NCBI GenBank assembly: GCA_016177735.1
Contig: JACOUS010000029.1
Location: forward strand, 1-64,000
Length of the DNA stretch: 64,000 nucleotides
Source: Ignavibacteriales bacterium
Lineage (GTDB): Bacteria > Bacteroidota > Ignavibacteria > Ignavibacteriales > Melioribacteraceae
Direction of reading: 5' to 3'
Shown here: piece after piece, positions 9,566-17,347 of the stretch
Layout: every line of letters starts with the position of its first letter
How positions within the stretch are numbered: position 1 is the stretch's first letter
The notes under the pieces: generated by a model
What the model saw: only the letters and a program-made list of their open reading frames with translations
Database searches by the model: none
What the model was told of the DNA's origin: nothing
Program-made: the position numbers and the translations under genes

Positions 9566-10398
9566 ATTAAAATTCGTTCGGCTTTTTCCAAATTATCGAG
9601 ATCAAATTTCACAAGTGCAAATTCTTTTCCGTCGTGTGCGGCGCTGAAACAAAATGTCTTTCCGATTTTATCTTTCCAACTGCCGGTTAATCCAGGCGAT
9701 TCGTGAATATGCCCGTGAAGCGTTAACATCGGCTGTTTTGTTTCGATAAACTTTTTTATTGCAATACTGCCAACATGCGGATCGAGGGGAGCGTGATCAA
9801 TCATTTTACCGTCAAGTGCGGCTCTATCCAAATTTGTTTTGTACGGCGGACCGTGGAAAAGAAAAACTGCATTGTTCAAATCATCAGTACCGGCAAGCTT
9901 TTCGAGATCATCTTTAATTGTTGAAAATCTTTTTTGAATCTGCGGTATCTCGATTGTTCTTTTACCGTCTTCGGGTGAAATAGAACCTGGATCAACGTAA
10001 CGAGAGATATCATATTTTTCCCAATCCTTCAAAAGAAAAGGGGAAGGCGGCGTAAAAGAATATCCGTAAAAATTTGTTGTGCTTACTGTTGTTTTTCTGA
10101 AATGAATGTACTGGATTAATCCGCTGTCGTGTAATTCGTAAATATATTTTTCGTCCCGCGCCGCGTCATCATTGCCAAGTATTAAAAGGATTCTCGGAAA
10201 ATTATTCCCCAACTTATTTTTGATTTCTTCAAGTAAGGGCTTGATAAAATCGAGTACAAAATTTTGCTCACCGTACGAATGAGGCAGAAGATCACCGCCA
10301 AGCAGAACAACCTCAGGCTTTCCGCTCACGATTTCAGAAAATAATTTTTCATACCGCCCGGTTTTACCGTGCAAATCAGAAGCAAAATAACAGTGCAT
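9562..10398 (-). CDS. Calcineurin-like metallophosphoesterase
   Basis: A cytoplasmic dimetal phosphoesterase of about 278 residues. The start is placed at the internal ATG that gives MHCYFASDLHG, because the frame upstream (to 10479) has no family similarity and runs into the his leader region. Motifs in order are DLHG (8-11), GGDLL (34-38), GNDD (75-78), FHGPP and, near the end, GHIHESPG, which supply the usual Asp, His and Asn metal ligands. Related proteins act on nucleotide or phosphodiester substrates; the substrate here cannot be told. It is convergent with the nucleotidyltransferase gene and divergent from the his operon, so it is not part of it. There is no evident Shine-Dalgarno. Confidence 0.85.
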   Translation of the reverse strand: MHCYFASDLHGKTGRYEKLFSEIVSGKPEVVLLGGDLLPHSYGEQNFVLDFIKPLLEEIKNKLGNNFPRILLILGNDDAARDEKYIYELHDSGLIQYIHFRKTTVSTTNFYGYSFTPPSPFLLKDWEKYDISRYVDPGSISPEDGKRTIEIPQIQKRFSTIKDDLEKLAGTDDLNNAVFLFHGPPYKTNLDRAALDGKMIDHAPLDPHVGSIAIKKFIETKQPMLTLHGHIHESPGLTGSWKDKIGKTFCFSAAHDGKEFALVKFDLDNLEKAERILI

Positions 10399-10413
10399 AA
10401 TTAAATCGAAAAA

Positions 10414-10447
10414 TTTGTTGATAATTAGAAAAACTTTTTTACATTTG
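10414..10447 (+). promoter_or_regulatory. Candidate his operon promoter
   Basis: TACATTTG at 10440-10447 matches the Bacteroidetes -7 consensus TAnnTTTG. TTG at 10418-10420 lies 19 bases upstream and TTTG at 10414-10417 lies 22 bases upstream. Transcription would begin near 10453, a few bases before the ribosome site of the leader peptide. Inferred from consensus only. Confidence 0.5.
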
Positions 10448-10469
10448 GAATCAAAATTAGGAAATTTCT

Positions 10470-10547
10470 GTGAATACAATAGTGTACACGGCTCATCATC
10501 ATAATCATCATTGGATAATTCCTTACAAAGGCGCCGGTATACTTTAA
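10470..10547 (+). CDS. hisL: His leader peptide (attenuator)
   Basis: A 25-codon frame starting at GTG 10470, five bases after AGGAAA (10459-10464), and ending in TAA at 10545-10547. It contains the run HHHNHH: five CAT codons within six codons at 10494-10511. Such a His-codon run directly before hisG is the hallmark of ribosome-mediated attenuation. Codons 20-23 overlap the 5' arm of the antiterminator (10529-10537), so a ribosome that reaches the stop masks it, while one stalled on the His codons leaves it free. A second in-frame GTG at 10482 is an alternative start. No in-frame ATG exists. The frame is too short for routine gene calling. Confidence 0.85.
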   Translation: MNTIVYTAHHHNHHWIIPYKGAGIL

Positions 10548-10597
10548 ATAAAAGAATATTTGAAAAAATCTAACCCCGGCGCTTGTCGGGGTTTTTT
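10529..10597 (+). promoter_or_regulatory. His operon attenuator: antiterminator and terminator
   Basis: Terminator: AACCCCG at 10572-10578 pairs with CGGGGTT at 10587-10593 (the stem can extend inward by G-U and C-G pairs to a GCTT loop), followed by six T. Antiterminator: AGGCGCCGG at 10529-10537 pairs with CCGGCGCTT at 10576-10584, nine pairs with one G-U, which uses up the left arm of the terminator. The two folds are mutually exclusive. Read with the His-rich leader, starvation for charged tRNA-His would favour the antiterminator and read-through into hisG. Confidence 0.85.
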
Positions 10598-10613
10598 GTT
10601 TATAGGAGTATTT

Positions 10614-11483
10614 ATGTTAAACGGTAATTTAAAACTCGCCGTTCAAAAGAAAGGCAGATTGACTGATAAATCTTTGCAGTTGTTAAAAAACTGCGGATTG
10701 GATTTCGAAGATTATTCCGACCGGCTGATTATTTCTGCCCGCAATTTTGAACTTGATATTTTATTTCTTCGAGACGATGATATACCCGAATATGTTAACG
10801 ACGGAGTTGCAGACATCGGCATCGTTGGTGAAGATGTAATTTATGAAAAGAAAGCTGATGTGGAAATTGTTCGGAAACTCGGATTTGGAAGATGTAATCT
10901 TTCCCTTGCGGTGCCGGAAGGGAGAGAATTGAAAAGTATTTCCGAGCTGAACGGTTTGCGTGTTGCTACTTCATTTCCAGTTTTACTGAAAAATTTTCTT
11001 GATAAGAATAAAATACAAGCTTCGATAATAGAAATAAGCGGATCGGTGGAAATTACGCCGTCGCTTGGAGTTGCAGATGTTATATGCGATCTCGTTTCAA
11101 CCGGCAATACACTAAAGCTGAACAAACTCAAAAAGTCGTTCGATGTTTTTTCTTCGGAAGCAGCACTGATTACGAGCAAGAATCTAAAAGAGAATATTGA
11201 AAAGCTGGCAATATTGGAACAACTGCTCGTGCGGATTGATTCAGCGCTCAGTGCAAAGAAATCCAAATATCTGATGATGAATGCACCGAAATCAAATCTC
11301 GAAAAAGTAGAATCTATTGTTCCTTCGCTCAGCAGTCCAACAATTTTATCTCTCGCAGATGAAAGTATGGTTGCCGTTCATGCAGTTATTCCATCGGATA
11401 AGTTTTGGGAAATCTACAAGGATTTAAAAGATGCCGGTGCATCCGGAATTTTATTACTTCCAATTGAGAACATGATTGTATGA
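10614..11483 (+). CDS. hisG: ATP phosphoribosyltransferase (long form)
   Basis: First enzyme of histidine synthesis: joins ATP and PRPP to give phosphoribosyl-ATP. The ATG at 10614 follows AGGAG by five bases. An earlier in-frame TTG (10560) would begin inside the attenuator and is rejected, giving 289 residues. The protein starts LKLAVQKKGRL, contains DIGIVGEDV near residue 70 and the PRPP/product-binding region around DLVSTGNTLK near 160-170. About 80 residues at the end (MVAVHAVIPSDKFWEI, GASGILLLPIENMI) form the ACT-like regulatory domain of the long, HisZ-independent form, which is normally inhibited by histidine. hisD begins inside its stop codon (ATGA overlap). Confidence 0.95.
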   Translation: MLNGNLKLAVQKKGRLTDKSLQLLKNCGLDFEDYSDRLIISARNFELDILFLRDDDIPEYVNDGVADIGIVGEDVIYEKKADVEIVRKLGFGRCNLSLAVPEGRELKSISELNGLRVATSFPVLLKNFLDKNKIQASIIEISGSVEITPSLGVADVICDLVSTGNTLKLNKLKKSFDVFSSEAALITSKNLKENIEKLAILEQLLVRIDSALSAKKSKYLMMNAPKSNLEKVESIVPSLSSPTILSLADESMVAVHAVIPSDKFWEIYKDLKDAGASGILLLPIENMIV

Positions 11484-12772
11484 AAACTTATTACTACAAA
11501 AAATTATCAGCGCAAAAAATCAATGAGCTTTTGAAACGCCCGGCAATTGATCTTGAAAGTAAAATGAAGCAAGTAAAGCCGATAATTGAAGATGTTAAAA
11601 AGAACGGCATACATGCTGTGATTAAATATGCTAAAAAATTTGACGGACTAAAATCCGGCGCATTAAAAGTAACTGCTGATGAAATTAATAACTCAGAAAA
11701 ATTTTTAGCACCGGAAATTAAATCGGCAATAGACAAAGCGGCAAAAAATATTTACAAGTTTCACCTTCAACAAAAACCGCAAAGTTATTCTATTGAAACA
11801 CTTCCCGGTGTTGTTTGCACAAGAAAACATATTCCAATTGATAGTGTTGGCTTGTACATACCGGGAGGAAGTGCCGTACTTGTTTCAACAATGTTGATGC
11901 TCGGTATCCCAGCAAAGATAGCCGGATGTCAAAAAGTTGTAGTTTGCTCGCCGGCAAAAGATGAAGAGATCAGCGCAGAACTTTTATACGCGGCAAAAGT
12001 TTGCGGCATAAAAGAATTTTATAAAGTAGGCGGCTCACAAGCAATTGCGTTAATGGCTTACGGAACCGGGTCAATTGAAAAAGTTAATAAAATTTTCGGT
12101 CCAGGGAATCAATATGTTACAGCCGCTAAAGCCGTTGTGAGCACTGATCCGGATTCTGCCGGATGTACGATTGATATGCTTGCCGGTCCAAGTGAAGTGT
12201 TAATTATCGCTGATGAAACAGCTTCGCCGGAGTTTGCTGCCGCAGATTTGTTATCACAAGCCGAACATGGTACTGACTCACAATCGATTTTATTAACTAC
12301 AAGCGAAACGTTTGCGAAAAAAGTTATTGCAGAAGTGGATAAACAATTGAAAGTTCTTCCCCGAAAAGAGCTTGCAAAAAAATCGCTCCAAAATTCTTTC
12401 ATTCTTGTTTTCGAAAACGTTAATGATGCTGTCGAGTTCAGCAACAAATACGCTCCGGAACATTTGATATTGAACATAAAAAATTCTTCCGGTTATCTTA
12501 AAAAAATTAGAAATGCCGGATCGGTTTTTATTGGCGAATATTCGCCTGAAAGTGCCGGAGATTATGCATCGGGTACAAACCATTCTTTGCCAACTTACGG
12601 CTACGCAAAATCAATCGGCGGCGTAACTGTTGAATCTTTTATGAAGACAACTACTTTTCAAAAACTTACAAAGAGCGGTCTGAAAAAACTTTCTCCGGTT
12701 ATTACAAAACTTGCCGAAGTTGAAAAATTAGATGCACATGCAAACGCAGTTAAAATCAGGATGAACAAATGA
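11480..12772 (+). CDS. hisD: Histidinol dehydrogenase
   Basis: Oxidises histidinol through histidinal to histidine with two NAD+, the last two steps of the pathway. The 430-residue length is standard. Zinc ligands are recognisable: Gln260 and His263 in LLSQAEHGTDSQ, and the Asp and His of ESAGDYASGTNHSLPT (around 355-370). VGGSQAIALMAYGTGS marks the NAD-binding region. The start ATG overlaps the hisG stop by four bases, and the stop overlaps the hisC start in the same way, so translational coupling is likely. Nothing odd in sequence. Confidence 0.96.
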   Translation: MKTYYYKKLSAQKINELLKRPAIDLESKMKQVKPIIEDVKKNGIHAVIKYAKKFDGLKSGALKVTADEINNSEKFLAPEIKSAIDKAAKNIYKFHLQQKPQSYSIETLPGVVCTRKHIPIDSVGLYIPGGSAVLVSTMLMLGIPAKIAGCQKVVVCSPAKDEEISAELLYAAKVCGIKEFYKVGGSQAIALMAYGTGSIEKVNKIFGPGNQYVTAAKAVVSTDPDSAGCTIDMLAGPSEVLIIADETASPEFAAADLLSQAEHGTDSQSILLTTSETFAKKVIAEVDKQLKVLPRKELAKKSLQNSFILVFENVNDAVEFSNKYAPEHLILNIKNSSGYLKKIRNAGSVFIGEYSPESAGDYASGTNHSLPTYGYAKSIGGVTVESFMKTTTFQKLTKSGLKKLSPVITKLAEVEKLDAHANAVKIRMNK

Positions 12773-13815
12773 AAATAGAAAATCTCGTTCGAAAAAATAT
12801 TTTGGAGTTGAAGCCGTACACTGCAGCGCGTCACTCGCACTTTGAAGGAATACTGCTCGATGCAAATGAAAATCCGTTTGGAGCAGTTATTGAGAACGGC
12901 GGGTTACATCTCAACCGTTACCCCGATCCGTATCAAACGGAAATACGAAAAGCACTGAGCAAATATTTGAATGTTCATTTAGATAAATTATTCTTTGGTG
13001 TTGGCTCAGATGAAATTATCGATCTGCTGATAAGAATTTTCTGCGAACCGCGAGAAGACAACGTTATAATTTGCGAGCCAACTTACGGAATGTACAAAGT
13101 CTGTTGCGATATCAACAACGTAGAAGTGAAATCCGTACCGCTAAACAGCAGTTATAATCTTGATTATGAAAAGATTGTGGCTGCGATAAACAACAAAACG
13201 AAAATTATTTTTGTCTGCTCGCCGAATAATCCAACATCAAACTTGTTGGACAAAAATATTATCATAAAAATTGCGCGCGAAAACAATGTAATAGTTGCCG
13301 TTGATGAAGCTTATGCAGATTTTGCCGGCGACTCAAGTTTGATAAATGATATCACTGATGTTCCGAACATTGTGCTGATGCGGACGTTCTCAAAAGCATG
13401 GGGCTTGGCTGCAATCAGATGCGGTTACTGCATCTCTTCGGAAGAAATAATTCGATTACTATTTAAAGTGAAATTTCCATACAATATGAATGCTTTGACA
13501 GCCAACGCAGTTTTGAAAGCACTCTCAAACGTCGAGAAGAAAAACGATTATGTGCAGATAATTTTGAGTGAAAGAGAAAGAGTGTACAACAAACTGCTCG
13601 GTTATAAAAAAATAATTAACGTGATAAAATCCGATTCGAATTTCATTTCCTTCAGAGTAGAAAAGCCCAAAGAAGTTTTTTCATCTTTGGAAAAGAGCGG
13701 GATAATTATTCGCGATAGAAGTAACCAGCTAAACTTTGGCGGCTATCTGCGTGTTACAATCGGCACCACGGAAGAAAACGAACTGTTCCTTTCAAAGCTG
13801 GAAGAGGTGTTATGA
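12769..13815 (+). CDS. hisC: Histidinol-phosphate aminotransferase
   Basis: PLP enzyme converting imidazole-acetol phosphate to histidinol phosphate with glutamate as amino donor. It has 348 residues. The substrate-arm motif LDANENPFG is near residue 29, the PLP lysine is Lys209 in RTFSKAWGLAAIRCG, and FVCSPNNPTSN and VDEAYADF mark the cofactor pocket. A C-terminal Arg in the block GGYLRVTIGTTEEN should bind the substrate phosphate. Starts and stops overlap hisD and hisB by four bases each. Confidence 0.95.
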   Translation: MKIENLVRKNILELKPYTAARHSHFEGILLDANENPFGAVIENGGLHLNRYPDPYQTEIRKALSKYLNVHLDKLFFGVGSDEIIDLLIRIFCEPREDNVIICEPTYGMYKVCCDINNVEVKSVPLNSSYNLDYEKIVAAINNKTKIIFVCSPNNPTSNLLDKNIIIKIARENNVIVAVDEAYADFAGDSSLINDITDVPNIVLMRTFSKAWGLAAIRCGYCISSEEIIRLLFKVKFPYNMNALTANAVLKALSNVEKKNDYVQIILSERERVYNKLLGYKKIINVIKSDSNFISFRVEKPKEVFSSLEKSGIIIRDRSNQLNFGGYLRVTIGTTEENELFLSKLEEVL

Positions 13816-14702
13816 AAAAAATATTTATCGACAGCAGATTTTTCTCGTACGGTTCAAAAGAATCTGCCGGACTAATTTCCGCATTGAAAAATTTATCGAA
13901 CGGCGGTTACAGTTTGTTTACTAGCAATGCGAGGACTATCGGGAAAGATTTACAAAAAATTTTATCAGTGGAAGTAATCGATATTAAGGAATCTGGCAAA
14001 GACGTTGATTATGAAAAATGTTTCGTGATGCACGGAAAAGGGAGCGAACGCGATTTAGTAATCAATGCGAAAAGCAAAATCAAAAATATTGAAGAAGCTG
14101 TTTCATTAGTTCTTAAAAAAAATAGAACAGCCGAACACAAAAGAACGACAAAAGAAACAGCTATAAAAATTGAAGTGAACCTCGATGGAACCGGCAAAGC
14201 TAAAATCAAAACCGGCATCGGATTTTTTGATCACATGCTTGAACAGATAGCACGTCACGGCAATATCGATTTGGCAATAATTACGAAAGGCGATCTTCAC
14301 GTTGATGAACACCACACTGTTGAAGACACCGGCATTGCATTGGGCGAAGCAATCAAAAAAGCTTTGGGCGAAAAAACCGGTATTAAACGTTACGGTTTCT
14401 TTTTGCCGATGGACGATTCGATTGCTCGGTGCTCGATTGATCTCGGCGGCAGAAATTATCTCAACTTTAATTGTAAATTTGAAAGAGAAAAAGTAGGAGA
14501 GTTTCCCACGGAATTGACCGCAGAATTTTTCAAAGGTCTCTCGATGGGATTGGGCGCAAATATTTATCTGAAAGCCACCGGCAAAAATGATCATCACAAA
14601 ATTGAAGCGATGTTCAAAGCATTTGCAAAATCTTTGAACGAAGCGTTGAGAATAGATGAGCGAGCAAAAGGCAAACTGCCAACAACAAAAGGATTAATAT
14701 GA
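13812..14702 (+). CDS. hisB: HisB: imidazoleglycerol-phosphate dehydratase with eroded N-terminal HAD domain
   Basis: Residues 105-296 are a complete imidazoleglycerol-phosphate dehydratase: GIGFFDHMLEQ (136-145), HHTVED (167-172), LPMDDS and GKNDHHKIEAMFK supply the two manganese sites. Residues 1-104 resemble a shortened HAD phosphatase of the kind fused in bifunctional HisB: FID at 5-7, then ALKNLSNGGYSLFTSNAR (24-41), which parallels motif II, and GKGSERDLVINAK, which parallels the motif IV region. The second catalytic Asp of the DxD nucleophile motif is missing (IDSRFFS) and the domain is about 60 residues short, so histidinol-phosphatase activity is unlikely. ATGA overlaps join it to hisC and hisH. 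The dehydratase assignment is secure; the HAD reading is inference. Confidence 0.92.
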   Translation: MKKIFIDSRFFSYGSKESAGLISALKNLSNGGYSLFTSNARTIGKDLQKILSVEVIDIKESGKDVDYEKCFVMHGKGSERDLVINAKSKIKNIEEAVSLVLKKNRTAEHKRTTKETAIKIEVNLDGTGKAKIKTGIGFFDHMLEQIARHGNIDLAIITKGDLHVDEHHTVEDTGIALGEAIKKALGEKTGIKRYGFFLPMDDSIARCSIDLGGRNYLNFNCKFEREKVGEFPTELTAEFFKGLSMGLGANIYLKATGKNDHHKIEAMFKAFAKSLNEALRIDERAKGKLPTTKGLI

Positions 14703-15286
14703 TAGCAGTTATTGATTACGGTTCGGGCAACATTCAATCGGTGAGCAACGCACTTAATGATATCGGTGCGGAGTATGTAATCACTTGCCGCGAGAAAGAG
14801 ATGTGCGATGCAGACAAAATTATTTTTCCGGGAGTCGGTGAAGCATCGTACGCAGTAAAAAGATTGCACATGCTGAATCTTTTCACGATGCTTCGAGTAG
14901 TGAAAAAACCTCTGCTCGGAATTTGCCTCGGTATGCATCTGCTTTGCGAAAAATCTGCCGAAGGGAATGCATCGTGCCTCGGTGTTTTCCCGGTGAACAC
15001 TGAAATGTTCAACGACTCAAAAATAAAAGTGCCGCACATGGGGTGGAACAAAGTGCAGATAACGAAAGAGAGTAAACTTTTTGAAGATATTCCCGACGGA
15101 TCGTTTTTTTATTTTGCTCATTCTTTTTATGTGCCGGATAATGATTATTCATCAGCAATTGCACAGTACGATATAAATTTTGCTGCTGCCGTAGAAAAAG
15201 AAAATTATTACGGCGTGCAGTTTCATCCCGAGAAATCCGGTGAAGCCGGAATTAGATTGTTAAAAAACTTTGTGGAAAAATGTTAA
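14699..15286 (+). CDS. hisH: Imidazole glycerol phosphate synthase, glutaminase subunit
   Basis: Class I glutamine amidotransferase that releases ammonia from glutamine and channels it to HisF. It has 195 residues. The nucleophile is Cys76 in LLGICLGMHLL, and the other members of the triad are His176 and Glu178 in VQFHPEKSGE. DYGSGN at residues 6-11 is the usual N-terminal signature. It overlaps hisB by four and hisA by seven bases, and its partner hisF is two genes downstream in the same operon. Confidence 0.96.
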   Translation: MIAVIDYGSGNIQSVSNALNDIGAEYVITCREKEMCDADKIIFPGVGEASYAVKRLHMLNLFTMLRVVKKPLLGICLGMHLLCEKSAEGNASCLGVFPVNTEMFNDSKIKVPHMGWNKVQITKESKLFEDIPDGSFFYFAHSFYVPDNDYSSAIAQYDINFAAAVEKENYYGVQFHPEKSGEAGIRLLKNFVEKC

Positions 15287-15999
15287 TTATACCGGCGATA
15301 GATATACTTGGCGGAAAGGTGGTTCGATTAAGCAAAGGAGATTTTAATCAATCTACTTTTTATGATTTTTCCCCTCTCGAACTTGCGGTAAAATATTTCT
15401 CGGCCGGTTTTGAATGGATTCATATTGTAGATTTGCTCGGTTCGAAGGAAGGGAAGATCGGCATTCAAAATTTGCTCGGAGAAATAAAAGCGTCTGTAAA
15501 TATTAAAATAGAATTCGGCGGCGGAATCAGAAACGAAACTCAAATTGAAGAACTCATTTCGTTGGGAGTTGACCGAATCGTTGTCGGCTCGCTTTCAATC
15601 ACAAATAAAAAATTATTTGAAAATGTCGTCTCTAAATTTTCTCCCGAAAAATTTATCGCGGCAATAGATGTTATGAATGAAAAAGTTTTTATAAAAGGGT
15701 GGACGGAAGATAGCCACGTTGGCTTATATCAGCATATCGAGTATTGTTCGTTACTCGGGATGAAAACATTTCTTTGCACAGATATCAGCAAAGACGGAAC
15801 ATTGAAAGGTCCGAATAACGATATGTACAAAAACATAATGACTCGTTTCCCGAAAATTAATGTTATCGCTTCGGGTGGAATAAGCTCGATTGAGGATATC
15901 AAAAAATTGAATGAGCATAATTTATATGCCGCAGTTGTCGGCAAAGCTATTTATGAAAACAAAATCAATCTTGAGGAGTTGGTAAAAATTGGTTGCTAA
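15280..15999 (+). CDS. hisA: ProFAR isomerase
   Basis: Phosphoribosylformimino-5-aminoimidazole carboxamide ribotide isomerase, a 239-residue TIM barrel. Both catalytic aspartates are present: Asp8 in IPAIDIL and Asp172 in TDISKDGTLKGPN. Phosphate-binding loops IEFGGGIR (78-84) and VIASGGISS are intact. This is the functional copy; compare the divergent paralogue at 32266-33018. It overlaps hisH by seven bases and hisF by eleven. Confidence 0.95.
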   Translation: MLIIPAIDILGGKVVRLSKGDFNQSTFYDFSPLELAVKYFSAGFEWIHIVDLLGSKEGKIGIQNLLGEIKASVNIKIEFGGGIRNETQIEELISLGVDRIVVGSLSITNKKLFENVVSKFSPEKFIAAIDVMNEKVFIKGWTEDSHVGLYQHIEYCSLLGMKTFLCTDISKDGTLKGPNNDMYKNIMTRFPKINVIASGGISSIEDIKKLNEHNLYAAVVGKAIYENKINLEELVKIGC

Positions 16000-16744
16000 A
16001 AGAATTATTCCTTGTCTCGATGTGAAAGACGGAAGAGTGGTGAAGGGAACAAACTTCGTTAATCTGCGCGATGCCGGTTCTGCAGTTGAATTATCGCAGC
16101 GCTACTACGAAGAAGGCGCGGACGAATTGGTTTTTCTCGATATCACAGCGACAGAAGAGAGACGAAAAACATTAGTTGAATTAGTGAAAGATGTTGCTTC
16201 GGTTTTACGAATTCCGTTCACGGTAGGCGGCGGCATTTCTGCATTAAATGATATTGAAATGTTGTTGAAAGCCGGTGCGGATAAAGTTTCTCTCAACAGT
16301 TCTATTGTTAGAAATCCAAACTTGATTACGGAAGCCGCACACAGATTCGGCAGTCAAGCAGTAGTTGCGGCAATCGATGTGAAAAAAGAAAACGGGACTC
16401 ACATTGTTTACATCAAAGGTGGAAGGGAAAGAACGGAAAGAATCGGTTTGGATTGGTGTAAACAAGTAAACGAACTCGGAGCCGGAGAAATTTTATTAAC
16501 TTCGATGGACCGTGACGGAACAAAAGACGGCTACGAAGTTGATTTTCTGAAAGAAGTTGTATCTGCTGTTTCAATCCCGGTAATTGCAAGCGGCGGCGCC
16601 GGAAGGAAAGAAGATTTTCTCGATGCTTTCCAAAACTCAAATGTTGATGCTTGTCTCGCCGCAAGTTTATTCCACTATCAAGAGTTAGCAATAAAAGATT
16701 TAAAAAATTTTTTACTCAACAATAATATTTTGGTGCGGACGTGA
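15989..16744 (+). CDS. hisF: Imidazole glycerol phosphate synthase, cyclase subunit
   Basis: Uses ammonia from HisH to close the imidazole ring, yielding imidazole glycerol phosphate and AICAR. It is a 251-residue TIM barrel. Catalytic Asp11 is in IPCLDVKDGRVVKG and Asp130 in VAAIDVKK; FTVGGGIS and IASGGAGR are the phosphate loops. The start is TTG at 15989, chosen because it is preceded by GAGGAG ten bases upstream and gives the canonical N-terminus VAKRIIPCLDV; no ATG or GTG is available nearby. It overlaps hisA by eleven bases and ends in a GTGA overlap with hisIE. Confidence 0.95.
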   Translation: MVAKRIIPCLDVKDGRVVKGTNFVNLRDAGSAVELSQRYYEEGADELVFLDITATEERRKTLVELVKDVASVLRIPFTVGGGISALNDIEMLLKAGADKVSLNSSIVRNPNLITEAAHRFGSQAVVAAIDVKKENGTHIVYIKGGRERTERIGLDWCKQVNELGAGEILLTSMDRDGTKDGYEVDFLKEVVSAVSIPVIASGGAGRKEDFLDAFQNSNVDACLAASLFHYQELAIKDLKNFLLNNNILVRT

Positions 16745-17346
16745 TTGATCAAAACAAAATAGATTTCACAAAACTAAACGGACTGATTCCCGCAGTTGTT
16801 ATTGATAACACAACTCAACAAGTGCTTATGATTGGCTTTATGAATAAAGAAGCACTTGATAAAACTATCGAAACAAAACTTGTTACTTTTTTCAGCCGTA
16901 CAAGAAATAATCTTTGGGTAAAAGGAGAGACATCCGGAAATTTTTTGGAACTTGTTGATATCGTTACCGATTGTGATAATGATTCGGTTCTCGTTTATGC
17001 AAATCCAAAAGGGAACACATGTCACACCGGCAGCTATTCATGTTTCGGATATGAAAAAGATGAATTGTTTTTTCTAAATGATTTATTTGAGTTGATCAAA
17101 AAAAGGAAAACCGAACTGCCGGAAGGTTCGTACACAACCTCATTGTTTAAATCGGGTGCCGATCGCATCATTCAAAAAGTTGGTGAAGAAGCAATCGAAA
17201 CAGTTATTGCCGCAAAAAATAGAAACCGGACGGATGTGATAAATGAAGTATCGGATTTCATTTATCATTTGTTCGTGATGCTTGCCGAGCAAGACATAGA
17301 ACTGAAAGAAATTGCCGCCAACTTATCCAAACGTCACAGAAAATAA
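16741..17346 (+). CDS. hisI: Bifunctional phosphoribosyl-AMP cyclohydrolase / phosphoribosyl-ATP diphosphatase
   Basis: Carries steps two and three of the pathway on one 201-residue chain (HisIE architecture). Residues 1-110 are the cyclohydrolase, with SRTRNNLWVKGETSGN, the metal-binding DCDND and NTCHTG. Residues 115-201 are the all-helical diphosphatase, with EGSYTTSLF, GADRIIQKVGEEAIE and NEVSDFIYHL. The start is GTG, overlapping the hisF stop as GTGA. It is the last gene of the operon; the convergent aminotransferase stop is one base away and I see no hairpin terminator between them. Confidence 0.95.
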   Translation: MIDQNKIDFTKLNGLIPAVVIDNTTQQVLMIGFMNKEALDKTIETKLVTFFSRTRNNLWVKGETSGNFLELVDIVTDCDNDSVLVYANPKGNTCHTGSYSCFGYEKDELFFLNDLFELIKKRKTELPEGSYTTSLFKSGADRIIQKVGEEAIETVIAAKNRNRTDVINEVSDFIYHLFVMLAEQDIELKEIAANLSKRHRK

Positions 17347-17347
17347 A

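Noticed and set aside
10398-10479. Extended N-terminus of the metallophosphoesterase
   Set aside because: The family similarity starts at the internal Met (MHCYFASDLHG), and the extension overlaps the his promoter and leader.
10560-10613. TTG-initiated extension of hisG
   Set aside because: It would be translated from the terminator hairpin and lacks a ribosome site; ATG 10614 has AGGAG.
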